From contig OX459100.1 in NCBI GenBank assembly GCA_949775045.1, positions 5,741,462-5,805,461 on the forward strand: a stretch of DNA of 64,000 nt, read 5' to 3'. The stretch is from Metridium senile (taxonomy: Eukaryota; Cnidaria; Anthozoa; Actiniaria; Metridiidae). The notes below the pieces were generated by a model. The model did no database searches. It was not told the origin of the DNA and saw nothing but the letters and a program-made list of their open reading frames with translations. The position numbers were made by a program, and so were the translations under genes. This document shows, piece by piece, positions 11,101 through 23,100 of this stretch (position 1 is the first letter of the stretch; the number at the start of each line of letters is the position of its first letter).

Positions 11101-14040
11101 AGAGCAGAGCGTTCACCACAGGCCCCTTGCAGGACCTGGTTATACGAACTACAATATAATTACATAACAACATTACAGTTTCAGGTAACATTGGAGACTG
11201 TCCAACAAATGTCAGATTTCTGACCTCTTCTCGGTTAGGTTTGAAAGGTCCTGTCATTGCACCATCATATTTAGCATGTCACACAAAAATGTTGAAATGT
11301 CTTTTTTTTTAAATATCTCAAAAGAAAAAAGCAAAGCTGATTTTGTTTTCGGTAAACTACAGACAAAACACTGAAAAATCACTTGAAGGTTTTTTTTTTT
11401 TCAAAAATGTCTACTTTCTTCAAATATTTTGTCCCATACTTTCTTAATAGTCAATTCATTGGAATTGCAGACCATACAGTTCATTTACCATATTGGCTTT
11501 ATTACTAGTCAAAACTTATTGATCTGTAGGCAAAAATCCTTTATCAAATTTAAGGATTAATTTCCAAATGGGTAGTAAGTTTTAAATCTTATTTGATGCA
11601 TATTTAATTCCATAATTTTATTACTTAAGGCCCCGGCAAACAGCTTCAACATCTGTTCAATTTTGTTGAATGGCAATGTTGAAGGGGTTTGTGACCCCCT
11701 TTCAACATTATTGAACACAGTTGAAAAAAGGAGGAGGGAGGTGGGGGCAAACAGACTCAACATTATCATTCAAGAAAATCAATCAGATGTTAAAGTAAAT
11801 GTTGAAACCGTTTGACCCCCCTGCTATTAACATCATTCAAGAACCATTCTACAGTATTTACAAAATTGACCCGATGTTGAAGCTACTTTACCGGGCCTTT
11901 AGAAACATAGCATCTTGTTGTTGTTATGATACTAGTCTGTTATTTCATTGTGTGTTGTAGTCAGTTCTCTTTTTTTCAAGTGTTTTGACTAAGATATTTG
12001 GGGCAACATAAACACTAAAGAATGAAAATACTAAAAATAGTATTATACTACTAAACAGGGACCGCGGAGCGTGATTTTCGTTGGGGGGGCTAGCGACTGC
12101 CGAATTATTATAATTATTATATTAAAGTTTTCTCTCAGTCGCTTCTTAAGAAAATTCAAAATGGCGGAAAAATTATTGGGGGGGCTACAGCCCCCCAGCC
12201 CCCCCTGCTCCGCGGTCCCTGCTAAATAAAATAACAATATGATCTTCACAAAAACATTGACAGCTGCTTTTGTTATTTATTGATGACTGCTATTACAAAA
12301 CAGTCTTACTTTTGTTTTACCCTGAATCAAAATATAAGGACTAATTTGAATATATAATGTTCTTGACCAACTAGTCTCAGTTCCATGTTGAAATACAATA
12401 GGATTTTCACATGTATGAGAGGCTAGTCAGTCAAAAACAATGTTAGATAGAACTGTTAGTTTGTCTCTAAATTTTGATTCAGTGTATGATGAAATGGTAT
12501 GGTAAATATTAGTTTATTCTGGGCAGCTGAATAAGGCAATCAATTGTGTCAATTCCCAAAAGATAAGAAGTTGTATATAACTTAATTTCTTAAAAAATTT
12601 TTAACTTTTGTCTAAGTACCATAAATCTGGAACCTGGATTACATTATTTTTTAACTAATTCAACACAACCAGTTTTAAATGAAGAATACTCAATAACACA
12701 CCAGTGAATTCAGTATGTTTTATCCCGGCCGTACCAATCGATAATTCTGATAATCGATAAAAATCAATAAAAATCGATAATAATCAATATTAATCAATCG
12801 ATTGTTATCGGAAATCGATAAAAATCGATAATGCTTGAATGTGTGAGTATCGATTTCGATCGATTTTTATTGATTCTAATCGATAATTATCGATAATTAT
12901 CGATTTCATAAAAGTTCTTAAAACGCATTGTTCTAGTACTTTAAAGCACAACAACTTACTTTTAAAGTGATTTTCCGAGTTTGTGAAAGAAAAATGACTA
13001 ACTAGTGTACTAGAAAAAGAACAAAACGATGAGTCTGCAGTCAACTACCAATATTAGCTTGGCTCTTCTTTCCGATATATGGCAGTAAAATACAGTGCAG
13101 ACGTTCTAATCCATTGGTAAAGCGCAAAAGAGGAGTTACAAGCTTTTGCTCAAGATGGCCTAATTGTCCTCTTCTATTATGAACTTTGAGTGCTCTCCCT
13201 CGTTCTCCATACTTCTTTGACACTGAAAACACTTCGCCGATCTCGACATTGAAACAACACTCTTAATATCGATTTCTTCAATCCCTACTTCGTCAGACAT
13301 GGACATGGCAACTCAAAACAATGTGAACACTGTGACTATATGAACAAGGCAAGCTCTATATATAAAACCGATGAGTCTACGCAAAGACGTTTTGAACGTT
13401 TACTTCCTGCTGTGTTTGCATGATGATAAACGATAACCACGACTCAGGTTCCCACAAACGATAGTCGATGATAATCGATGATAGTCGATAAAAATCGATA
13501 AAATCAAGAGGGAAGAGGCTGTGAGTATCGATTTTTATCGATTTCCGATATCAATCAATAATAATCAAATGATGATTATCGATTGATATCGACTGATTCG
13601 ATCAGTTTTCGATGATCGATTTTTATCGATTGGTACGGCCGGGGTTTTATTGACGATAATCCTTCATATTCCCCTATCAAATAGTCCATATTAATGAATA
13701 AAACTCGACTTACCATGACATTTTGGATCAACTCTTTCACAGCCAGACCGACTTCAGGTGATTTCTCTGAAGCAAGCCGTATAAGTTTATTAAAAAAATC
13801 CTTTAAGTTTGAAGCTAGCTCTTCCTGTGCAATACTCGCAGGAGCAACCGCAACTGTGGGTACTGGCTTGGTCACAGTTGTCGTAACAATGGAATTACTA
13901 GGGTTCTGATAGTTTAAAGTTGTAGCTGTAGGGGTTGTAGTAGTGACAACTAGAGGGTTAGAATTAGTGGAAGACATACTTGCTTGGTTAGCTACAAGTT
14001 GTAATGAAGAAGCAATTCTAAAGGCATCATTACTAGTCAT
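8159..14040 (-). CDS. TAF4: TAF4-like TFIID subunit (four exons seen, C terminus not found)
   Basis: Minus-strand exons, in order: 14040-13714, 10724-10635, 9535-9033 and 8213-8159; all junctions keep frame with gt/ag ends. TAF4 is a core TFIID subunit in RNA polymerase II pre-initiation. Exons 1 and 2 form a TAFH/NHR1 domain: DFFNKLIRLASEKSPEVG and AVKELIQNVM join EGKLTEDEFAAKLL and SSGPQPKLLGFLK, matching the TAF4 pattern VKELVQNL...SSPQPYLVPFLK. Exon 3 continues KALPMLRAQAG and is Gln-rich. Exon 4 reads DDDINDVTSMAGVNLM, the conserved stretch before the TAF4 histone fold. ATG 14040 is chosen because an in-frame stop lies just upstream with no acceptor between. The histone-fold exons expected below 8159 were not recognised. 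Confidence 0.8.
8252..8491. mobile_element. MITE with attatgagaccctcccagg ends
   Basis: The left end attatgagaccctcccaggg is complementary to the right end cccctgggaggggctcaattat. The interior repeats 'ttcccttgatcc' several times and has a long G-run next to the left end. It lies in the TAF4 intron between the last two recognised exons. Confidence 0.6.
8495..8575. mobile_element. Roughly 80-bp MITE, ttgactgactagcctc type
   Basis: The left ttgactgactagcctctcat and the right ctagtcaaccaa arms are inverted. Similar short elements lie at about 12362-12434, 56029-56092 and 56144-56181, and a fragment is near 57570. These appear to be a small non-autonomous family in introns. Confidence 0.5.
8765..8992. 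repeat. Dispersed repeat, copy 1 (second copy 33040-33246)
   Basis: Both copies begin cagtgagga/aagtgagaa-ca-tcga and end with gtgt-ctcactgtaa or tgtcctaactgtaat. They share interior text such as ggttttgaagcagtagaa and cacatccc. The two are diverged but collinear over about 210 bases. Confidence 0.6.
10793..11025. mobile_element. MITE with ttaacaggttcccatttaaa ends, copy 1
   Basis: The inverted ends are aacaggttcccatttaaa and tttaaatgggaacctgtt. Several extra copies of gtactttcccatttaaatct lie on the left side. A second copy at 28610-28804 has the same ends and a similar centre (gttgatctgtgtgtttagca), but with the inner block inverted. Confidence 0.75.
11630..11901. mobile_element. AAGGCC foldback MITE (cttcaacat type)
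   Basis: The left end aaggccccggcaaacagctt and the right end gaagctactttaccgggcctt are inverted. Interior ttcaacat/atgttgaa blocks recur in both orientations. The copy at 31411-31561 shares the ends and interior. Confidence 0.65.
12056..12221. mobile_element. 166-bp MITE with CAGGGACCGCGGA ends and 5-bp duplication
   Basis: Termini cagggaccgcggagc and gctccgcggtccctg are perfect inverted repeats. Both flanks carry ctaaa (12051-12055 and 12222-12226). The interior has G-runs and their complementary C-runs. Non-coding, in the TAF4 intron. Confidence 0.8.
12724..13643. mobile_element. 920-bp TIR element with ATCGAT-packed arms and 7-bp duplication
   Basis: Both ends carry cccggccgtaccaatcgata as exact inverted repeats, flanked by the 7-bp duplication gttttat (12717-12723 and 13644-13650). 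The arms (about 12735-12910 and 13440-13630) consist of many degenerate atcgata/aatcaat motifs in both orientations. The middle 500 bp has no recognised transposase. It is a non-autonomous DNA transposon in the TAF4 intron between the two TAFH exons. Confidence 0.85.
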
Positions 14041-14090
14041 TGGTTTAACATTTGCCGCATTATGACCCAGTGCCAGGTTAGAAATGGGTT

Positions 14091-15730
14091 AGCCTGCGCA
14101 CAGGCAGCCCAACTATTCTCTTTGAGGATTTTTTTTAATGACAATAAAGTTATTTTTAACCGCGCGCCGAGCGAAATACATATTGAGCGCGCGGGTGGGG
14201 TTCCTGTGGTGTATTTGTTTGAAAGCTCGCGGATGGGATTCCTGTGGCTTTTTACAAGCAATTTTTCGTCAAAGTCGCGCGGTGTTGAAGAGGGAGGTAT
14301 TTTGACAAGGTATGAAACTCGGTCACGTGACAAATTTAATTTCGCGCGTAGTAAATCAGCCATGGGAGAAAATTTTTATTTTTTTTCGAATATATAAACT
14401 TCATGTTGATCTTCAACTACAGTAAAAAGTATGATCATCTCCGACTTCAGCAAAGGGGTTAAAATTAATTTTTTAAAAAGGCAGCATGGAACCGAGGTGC
14501 GCCGCAGGTTGTGGTGACGGATTTCGGAAATTTTACAATCGTGGAGCAATCGTGGAGCGATCGTGAAAATATCGATCGAGACCACATTCACGCTCATTCA
14601 CCCGGTTCACCGTTACAGCCGAAAAAAGGTGTTGATTACAGTCTTGCATTTAACTTTTGCATTGTTAAAATGACTTAAAACTCAAAGAAAGAAAACAAGA
14701 GAATGTATTTTATTGTGAAAATTCATGGGATGGTGAATCAAGAGTCAAAAAGATCGTGATTTGCACTGCAGTGGCTGGCTACCTACAGTGATTTGAGTTT
14801 TCATTCAAAACACCTGATTAATTCAAGTGTCACTGAGCATTGCTTTTGAAGTCAACGATGCTCTTCATTATAACAAAAAAAACGAGGGAAAGCTTTTCTA
14901 GTAGCCTGGTGTGTACAGGTAATTATTGGAGTTGAAGTTTTTATGTCAAAACGAATAATATTATCTTGTTCAAACCAACTAAAACCCGAACTAAACAATG
15001 AATTTGTGATGGCCGCTTTGCGAAGTTTTCCACTTGATTCAGTTGGATCAAAAAAGTTCAACTTTAATTTCGTGAAAACTTTAGTTAGTTTAGCGGTTCA
15101 AACAATAATACATTTGTTATGAAAGTGTGAAGCGTTTATAGCTGTATTTTATAAACTATTTTCGAAAAACTATAAAAGCTAAAACATCTTTACAGATTTG
15201 ATTAAGATTAAATACACTTTGAACAAATTTTTTCACATTGTAAAATATATTAACTATATATATGTTTAGCATTTCAATAAACTTGGAAAGAAATTTCACA
15301 CACTGGCTGTTTGTTTTTGTTAGAGGTTTACTTAGTGAAAATCCGTATAAGAAAATAAAACTTGTTTCAAAAGAAAAGTTTGAATATAAAAGTTTTTCTT
15401 TGGCGAGTCAGTCGATTGCTTCTCGCGTCCTTCTCGGCGCTCGTCGTTGAGTCTTCGCCGTCACCACAACCTGCGGCGCACATCTACCCATCCACGCCAT
15501 CGAGTTTCAGACCTTGTATCAAGATACTACTTTCTTCGATCTTTTTGTCGTACGTGCGATTCCGCGCGACGGAAAAATTGCTTGCAAAAAAAGCCACAGG
15601 AATCCCATCCGCGAGCTTTCAAACAAATACACCACAGGAACCCCACCCGCGCGCTCAATATGTATTTCGCTCGGCGCGCGGTTAAAAATCCTCAAAGAGA
15701 ATAGTTGGGCTGCCTGTGGCCTGCGTAGCA
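14091..15730. mobile_element. 1.64-kb foldback element next to TAF4 exon 1
   Basis: The left arm (14091 to about 14520) and right arm (about 15440-15730) are inverted: aggcagcccaactattctct pairs with agagaatagttgggctgcct, and gcgccgcaggttgtggtgac pairs with gtcaccacaacctgcggcgc near the inner ends. The arms contain gcgcgc-rich blocks and tatgaaactcggtcacgtga. The AT-rich centre (14600-15400) encodes nothing recognised. The outer left edge is within 60 bases of the TAF4 ATG, so it may supply 5' UTR or promoter sequence. Confidence 0.75.
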
Positions 15731-16029
15731 AGCGTTTCTTTTTGGGGGAACGGGAGAAAGTTGTTTTTTGGTTGTTTTGGGATAGCTGTGTTACAGATAT
15801 GGCCGCGCGAAACCTAAGAAGAGTACAAAACATCAACTTAGGGGGAGGTGGAGAGGAGGCAAAGACTGACGAACTTTATTCAAAACGGTACAGCTTAGAA
15901 GAAGCGCTTAGTATTTCTAAACAAACTTTGACTGGTTTGGTTTTAACATAGATAGTTTTTGGCCATACTTTTGAGAAAGTTTGGACTGCCGGGTATTTAG
16001 TTTTTTTGAGACCGCGACCGGCTGCCGGG

Positions 16030-16500
16030 TGTATGACACTGCGATATATTAAAAAGCCCTTTTAGTGATCTGAACATTTTGTGGGGCTCCAAGCACTTTC
16101 ACGTGATCTTTAACAGAACGTAGGCCATTGATTGTGACATCAGCAAGGGAAGCCCTCTCTGGTGTTACTGTCTTCTTGTTTGCTGAAAGACTCTACATCT
16201 ACATCTGCATTACCATGAGCTAGAGAGAGAAGACCTTTGACAAACTTTTGAAGAACAGGATACTTGCATTCACCCTGTTGAGATTTCTCTTTGAAAACAT
16301 CTGCCCAGTAATGATCAGGTCTACATGTGATACTGTCTGTATCAACATCAGCTGCTTGGTAAACTTTCCATTCATCAGTAACCAAAACCACTTCTTCTTC
16401 TAATACTGTTGGCATCCTGACTGCTAGTCTACGAATTGCTTGTGGACCATGATCAGTATCTCTGAGAAGCGGATGACATCATTACATTTGATACTTACTG
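16030..16500 (-). pseudogene. hAT-like / ADVxxxFS-type transposon-derived fragment, frameshifted
   Basis: The minus strand reads DEWKVYQAADVD, PDHYWADVFK, then YPVLQKFVKGLLSLAHGNAD and VDVESFS. This is the pattern (paired Tyr-Pro, then His-Gly-Asn-Ala-Asp-Val and Phe-Ser) at the C-terminus of hAT-related transposase or domesticated proteins. After the Phe-Ser a one-base shift is needed to read on into TVTPERASLADVTINGLRSV. The copy is therefore broken and lacks the catalytic core upstream. Confidence 0.55.
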
Positions 16501-17146
16501 GTTTTCTGTTTTGTTTGATCCTGAAGTAGTTGACTCAGCTTTGTTAAAACCACCAGCACTCAGGTTTTAAAAACAATTGTTTATTTGTCTCTTTCCAATA
16601 AAATTATAGTGAATTATAGGGTATTTATGAACTATATAGGGAAATATAGGGAAACTTGAAAAATATAGGAAATATAGGGACACTTGAAGCCCTGTACTCT
16701 TTTCATTTCTGATGTTCATTTTGACACAGTTGTTTGATTTAAAAGGGGTAGGGTCACGTGACCTGTTGTTGCAAAAGGCCTATTGTCAGAACACTTGAGA
16801 AGTGTTTAGTGAAGTCTGTGTCATGCTTCTCTACTTCTTGTGTATTGCCCATCTGGGCGTGCACGTGCTTATAGCTGCACACGGTGCGCACGCCTGTTTC
16901 CTATAACTTCAATTGTTTCTTATTCTCCAAAAAAGACACACACACACCAATATTTCAGTGACTTTAATCACAAAATTCAATTAACACTTTAAATGATACT
17001 TCAGGCTTGCTGCACTTAAAACAAAGATATCAACCATTTACAAGATTGTTTAAAAAATTCCAGGTCAACGCTGTCGGACTCCACTGTCACATTTTCCTTA
17101 GTAATACACATATACTATGAATGGTTCTGCTGTAGCACCACCCTCG

Positions 17147-20100
17147 TTACGAGTGTGAAGACGGTCGATACGCTAATTTACGGCTCTTCAGGACGGTCCA
17201 CTTATGGCGCTTGTAGTAATACGAGGCAGCCATGATTAATGAGAGAATAACCAATGCCTTTTGAAATAAAGTTTTGTGTTAATAACCATTGCAATTACTT
17301 ACTGAAGAAGGTGAATAGTGAGGAATAATAACCGAGACAATTGGTTAATCAATAGAGTGCAAATAATAGAGTACAAACACTAAAAGTGTGCAATACTTTG
17401 TACTATTTACCACTAAATAGTGTTGATTGAACAATAGAGAACAAAAGAATTTGCATAATTTAGCAGTATTTAGTGGTATTTATGTTGCACACTTTTAGTA
17501 TTTGTACTCTATACCCGTGAAATAGTTAGCTAGCTAACTTATGACTAATTATGTCCTAAGTTCTGCCTAAATTTGATTAGTTGAGAAATAGGCGAGCCGT
17601 GACGGGTCTTGCACGTGCAAGCATGTGTAATTAGTCAAATGATCACCGCTACGCTGCGGTTTTGTGCTGTGTTTTTAGACTCTTTTTTAGCTTCCTTAGA
17701 TGCATGTCTTGTGTTTTTCGACCATACAAGAATAAAGTGGTAGCAAACAATTTTAAGTGTGTCTTTTATCGTTATTTTAGTTCGTTTTGAGTTGGACTAG
17801 AAAAAGCCCGTGTTCATTTTATGGTTCACTGAATTCTTGTCATGGCTCACTAAATCCCTATATCTTGTCTAATTAAGCACTAATTAAGTGCTAGAGAACA
17901 AACATTAAAAGTGTGCAACATAATTAGTACTAAATAGTGATATTTTATGCTAATTCTATTGTTTAATTAGCACTATTTAGTACTAATTAGCACTACTTGT
18001 TTCATGGTTATATTGCTTGCACTCTATTTGTTCCTATCTATTTCACGGTTACATTATTTGCACTCTAATATTCTCAATAATAATAAATAATAAATTGTCT
18101 ACATATAAATACATATTAAGTTATTTTTTCAAATTAACATGAAAAACTACTAGTCAGTTATATTAATAACAATAATAATATACATGAAAAAATTACTCGA
18201 ATTTGATTGGCTGAGAGCAGTTCAAGTGTAACACAGTGCAAATTACATTCCGTACAGTGCAAATTACAAAAAAATAAATCGATTATGATAGGCTTTATTC
18301 CTAAATCATTTTAGTCACTAATGCTTGACAGTAATTTTAAAAAACACTTCAAGTGACAATTCTTTCAAAAATCGTCGAAAATTTGTAAGAAAAATACAAA
18401 AAACTGACCAAGTTTTGAGAGGAAAGTTTTGAATTTCCCGCTTGAGCTCGAGCGCGCGCTTGCTTACGACATCAACACGTCATTTTTGGCGCGCGCTACT
18501 AGCCGAAAACTGACCAAAAAAATTGAAAAAGAGCTTGAGTTTTTCATGTATATTATTAATAAGTAATCATATGGTTTCTCGTTCAATTTGGGATAATTCG
18601 CACTCGTGTGTTTTTCAAAGAGCCAAATTGCACTTGACCTACGGTCTCGTGCAATTTGTACTCTTTGAAAAACACACTCGTGAGAATTAATCCCAAATTG
18701 AACTCGAAACCATATAATAAAAAAAACTACTGGTCAGTTACAAAGAAAAAAGTATCTATTTTATTTTTCTAAAGGCAAGCAAAATATTGTAGTTGGTAAT
18801 AGAGAAATAATCTGAAATTTTTGATCATCTGTGTGTTTATACACAAATGTTATAATCACTAATAAATGGAGGAAATGCACAGGTATTCCTCTAGCTCACC
18901 TTCATTCCCATGCGCTTGCGGTCATCATGATCAGGTTCTAAAATAAAAATAAAAAATTCCACTCACTCATGTGACATTTGGAATGATTTGTATAAGATTT
19001 AGCTTATTTATCAGCTTGTATAGACTATACAATCACATGCCAAAACTATACAATTCTGTGCCTTTGGCTTGTCATTGTATCTGACAATACTGAACTGCTA
19101 CTCATGCTGTAAATACTACATAGTTTACTCTTTAGTTACCTGCAGACCACTTGAGGAAAGTGCATACATCTTTAGCTAGTTGACTTACACTTGCAGGAGT
19201 TCCTATACAAACAGAACCAGGCAATGAAGTAAACACCAACAAATTTATTTTTATTAAAACTTTGTCCAGCGATAGGTGTATATATTTACAACCAACACTC
19301 CCCGTCTGGACTCTTCCGTAAGGTTCACTCACACTCCATTCAATTTTTACAACACACAACTCTGCTCACATGTTGATTTTTGTGGAGGGAGGAAAACCGG
19401 ATAACCCAGAGAAAAACCCTCTTGGCATGAGAGAGAACAACACATCAAACAAACTCTATTCACTTGTTGACCGAGCTGGGAATCGACCAGGTCACAGTGG
19501 TGAAAGGACAGCGCTCTCACCGCTAGGCCACTCATGTGTTGAATACATGTGTTGAATACATTAGGACACAATGTCCACTAAAAGGGAATAAACACCCAGA
19601 ACCCAGCCTTAAATATCTGATGCAGTCCACACCAGTTTAACTTCAGTTTGTTTCTTAGATAAAGCCTACACTAGTTTAGCTGCAAGTTCTTGCACAATTT
19701 CACTCTAGTTGATACCTTAGAACTCTGGCACAGCCAATGCTTGTTGAGCTGCTAGATATCATCATTTTAGTTCTATTGTTTCCATAGAAACTCTTACACA
19801 ACCCACACTTGTTGAAATACTAGTTATCATACATTTTGCTTCTGTCATTGCCTTAGAAACCCTGGTTCAATCCTTAGTTGTTGTCCTTTAATAATATACA
19901 CCTACTTGCAAGAACGTTGTCATACGAAAAAAGAACATTTGTATTTAGTGTGTTAGGAGGAATAAATTAAAAGTACAAAAGAAAGAGTTCAGCTTCAGTG
20001 ATCATCTTTTGTACTTTTAATTTATTCCTAACCTACTAAACACAAATGTTCTTTTTTCATATGACAACGTTCTTGCAAGTACGTGTATAAATTGTTATCA

Positions 20101-23100
20101 TTATTGTTTTGTATGTCTAGCTTACCATCAGAATACTCAATAATGTCATTGTACAAGGCTTGTGCCATTGCTATAGCTTGACCAGGAAAGTAAGCATTGA
20201 AATAAAGGTCTTCTCTTATTTCAATACCAGCTGGTGGATCACAGTAGCCAGTCAATATTGAGAAGATATAATCCTGTAAAGAATTTCAAACACAGCATTA
20301 TTAAATTAAGAATGTGATAACAAGAAGCCATTTTTTAAACATTTTACTAGTTAAGTGATATTTCGTTCATCATCCGATAACCATCACCAGAAATACATTG
20401 ATTATGTATTTACATGCAAATATATATTAGTTGAGCAGTCCTATGGATTCATTCTATTGAGCAAGAAGTATTATTCTAAAACTCATGAATAATTAATGAA
20501 GAGAAAACAAAGACAAAATCACTAGCGTGAAGGAGTTTGAAATCTGATGAAACACTTGCATAAAATTATGCCAACTTCGCTTTGAATTTCTCCAATAATT
20601 ATCCAATAATTTGAGAAGTAATATCCAACACTCGAAAGAGTGATTCATCAGGTTTTCAAACACCTCAAAATGGGCCCAAAAAAACTCGGCTGCGCCTCGT
20701 TTTTTTCAACCCATTTTTCGGTGTTTGAAAACCTGATGAAACACTCTTTCTCGTGTTTGATATATTACTTAAACCATGGGCTATAGAAGTTAGTCATCAT
20801 CCTCATCATAATCAATAGCAGCTGAACCATCACTAATCATCTCATTTATCAGCAACATAGTTTATCATTATCATCATCACCAATCATCATCATCACCATT
20901 GCCATTCATCCTCATCATCCTTGTTATAATAATCATTAGCAGCTGAACCATCACTTATCATCTCATTTATCAGCATCATAGTTTATCATCATTAAAACCA
21001 ATCATCATCACCATTGCCATTCATCCTTGTTATAATAATCAATAGCAGCTGAACCATCACTAATCATTAACATTATCAGTATCATAGTTAATCATCACCA
21101 ACACCAATCATCATCACCATTGCCATTCAACATTATCCTCTTCCTCATCATAATCAATAAAAGCAGAACCATCACTTTGATCATCATCATTATCAGCATC
21201 ATGTTTACAGCGCGAAGCGCAAAAGTATGACCACTTTTAATATATTTGCATACTTCTATGCACAGACTTTATGCTGTGAAATGAGTTTTTACACACCTTA
21301 GTCAGTAAAATCAGACTTCACATCAAATGTGTCTGTTTAAAGTACAAACTCCTGTGCATAGAAGTATGCAAATACATTAAATGTGGTCATACTTTTGCGC
21401 CTCACGCTGTAACAATAATCATCATAATCATCATCATAGTAAGTCATCACCATTATTATTGTCATTCATCATCATCATCAGTAGCAGCAGCACCATTAAA
21501 ACAATCAACATCACTATCACCAATCTGGATATTCAAAAACAATAGACATGTATGTTGTTATTCAACAATAGTTCAACATACCTCACCACCATGTCTAGCA
21601 AGAGCTAGTAAACTCAAGTCTGGTGGATAGGCACCTGAAGTAAACAATGTATAAAATGAATTGTTACACCAAAAAAATAGCAAGAAAATAGAATCAATCA
21701 TGTAAAATAAAAAGTTGAAGATATGAACCCCAATTGGCATATATTGATAATCAACTAAAGTTGTCCCTCCTTTCTAGTTGCTCAGTGTCTATTTTTGACA
21801 TTGTTTTATCATGATGTGGAACTTTGATTTCAGGCCAATTTGGATAAGGGGGAGGGAATGTTGTTTGTACCAAAATAATCTGTCTAAAGCCATACATTTT
21901 CTATTTAAATGGCCAGCAAGCACAAGTCATACTGCAGGTGTAAGTGATCATGATGATTTATGATTGTCTGAGTTTGTGTTGTCTTGACTTCAACATCATG
22001 AAAGATATACACCTATTTCAAAAATCGTTGTCGCAATCAAAGCTACAGTCCACACTCTGAAGCCTGCAAAGGATGTCTGTATTTCTTCTCTTGTTATTGA
22101 TTTATTCATAGCATATTTTGGTTATACGTGTTTGTGTTATATGACCATAACAAGTTTTTACAGTGGAAGATGATTAAACAAATATCTATTGAAAAACGAG
22201 TAATAAATCACAAATTATGTTACACAATTCATATTACCGACATCTTTGCAGGTTTTAGAGTGTGGACTGTAGCTTTGGCTGCAACAACGATTTTTGAAAT
22301 AGGTGTATAGGAAAGAAACAATCTGACAATCTTACCAGCATTGGCAGCTCTGGCTGCTTCTTCATTTTTGTAAGGATTTGGGAAAATATCTGAAAGCTGG
22401 AATTGAACAACATTACATAATGACTAACTGAATGAATGAATGAATGAATGACTAAATAAATATATGAATGAATGAATGAATATCTGAATCAATGAATCAA
22501 TGAATAAATGGCTGAATGAATGATAGGCTGACTGAATGATTGACTGACTAAACAACTGAATGAATGAATGAATCAATAACTAAATAAATCAATCAATCAA
22601 TCAATAAATAAATGAATGAATAAATAAATAACTGAACGAATAAATAAATAAATGGCTGAATGAATGAATGAATAAATAAATAACTGAACGAATAAATAAA
22701 TGGCTGAATGAATGAATAAATAAATGGCTGAATGAATGAATAGCTGAGTGAATGAATGAATAGATGACTGAATGAATGAATAAATGGCTGAATGATTGAC
22801 TAACTCAATGATTGACTCAATGACTGAATGAATGAATGAATGGCTGAATGAATGAGTGACTGATTGGTTGTTTGACTGACTGAGTAATTGGCTGACTGAC
22901 TAAATGATTAACTAAATGTATTAATTAATGACTAAATAAATGTCTGAAAGAATGAATAAATGGCTGAATGAATGAATAGCTGACTGAATGATTGACTGAC
23001 TAGTTAAACAACTGAATGAATGAATGAATAGATGAATGTTTGACTACATGACAAAATGCCTGACTGACTAAATGAACAACTGAATGGCACATTGATTGAC

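Noticed and set aside
19478..19530. tRNA gene on the minus strand
   Set aside because: A and B boxes are present but no complete cloverleaf or CCA-proximal stem; a SINE head is more likely.
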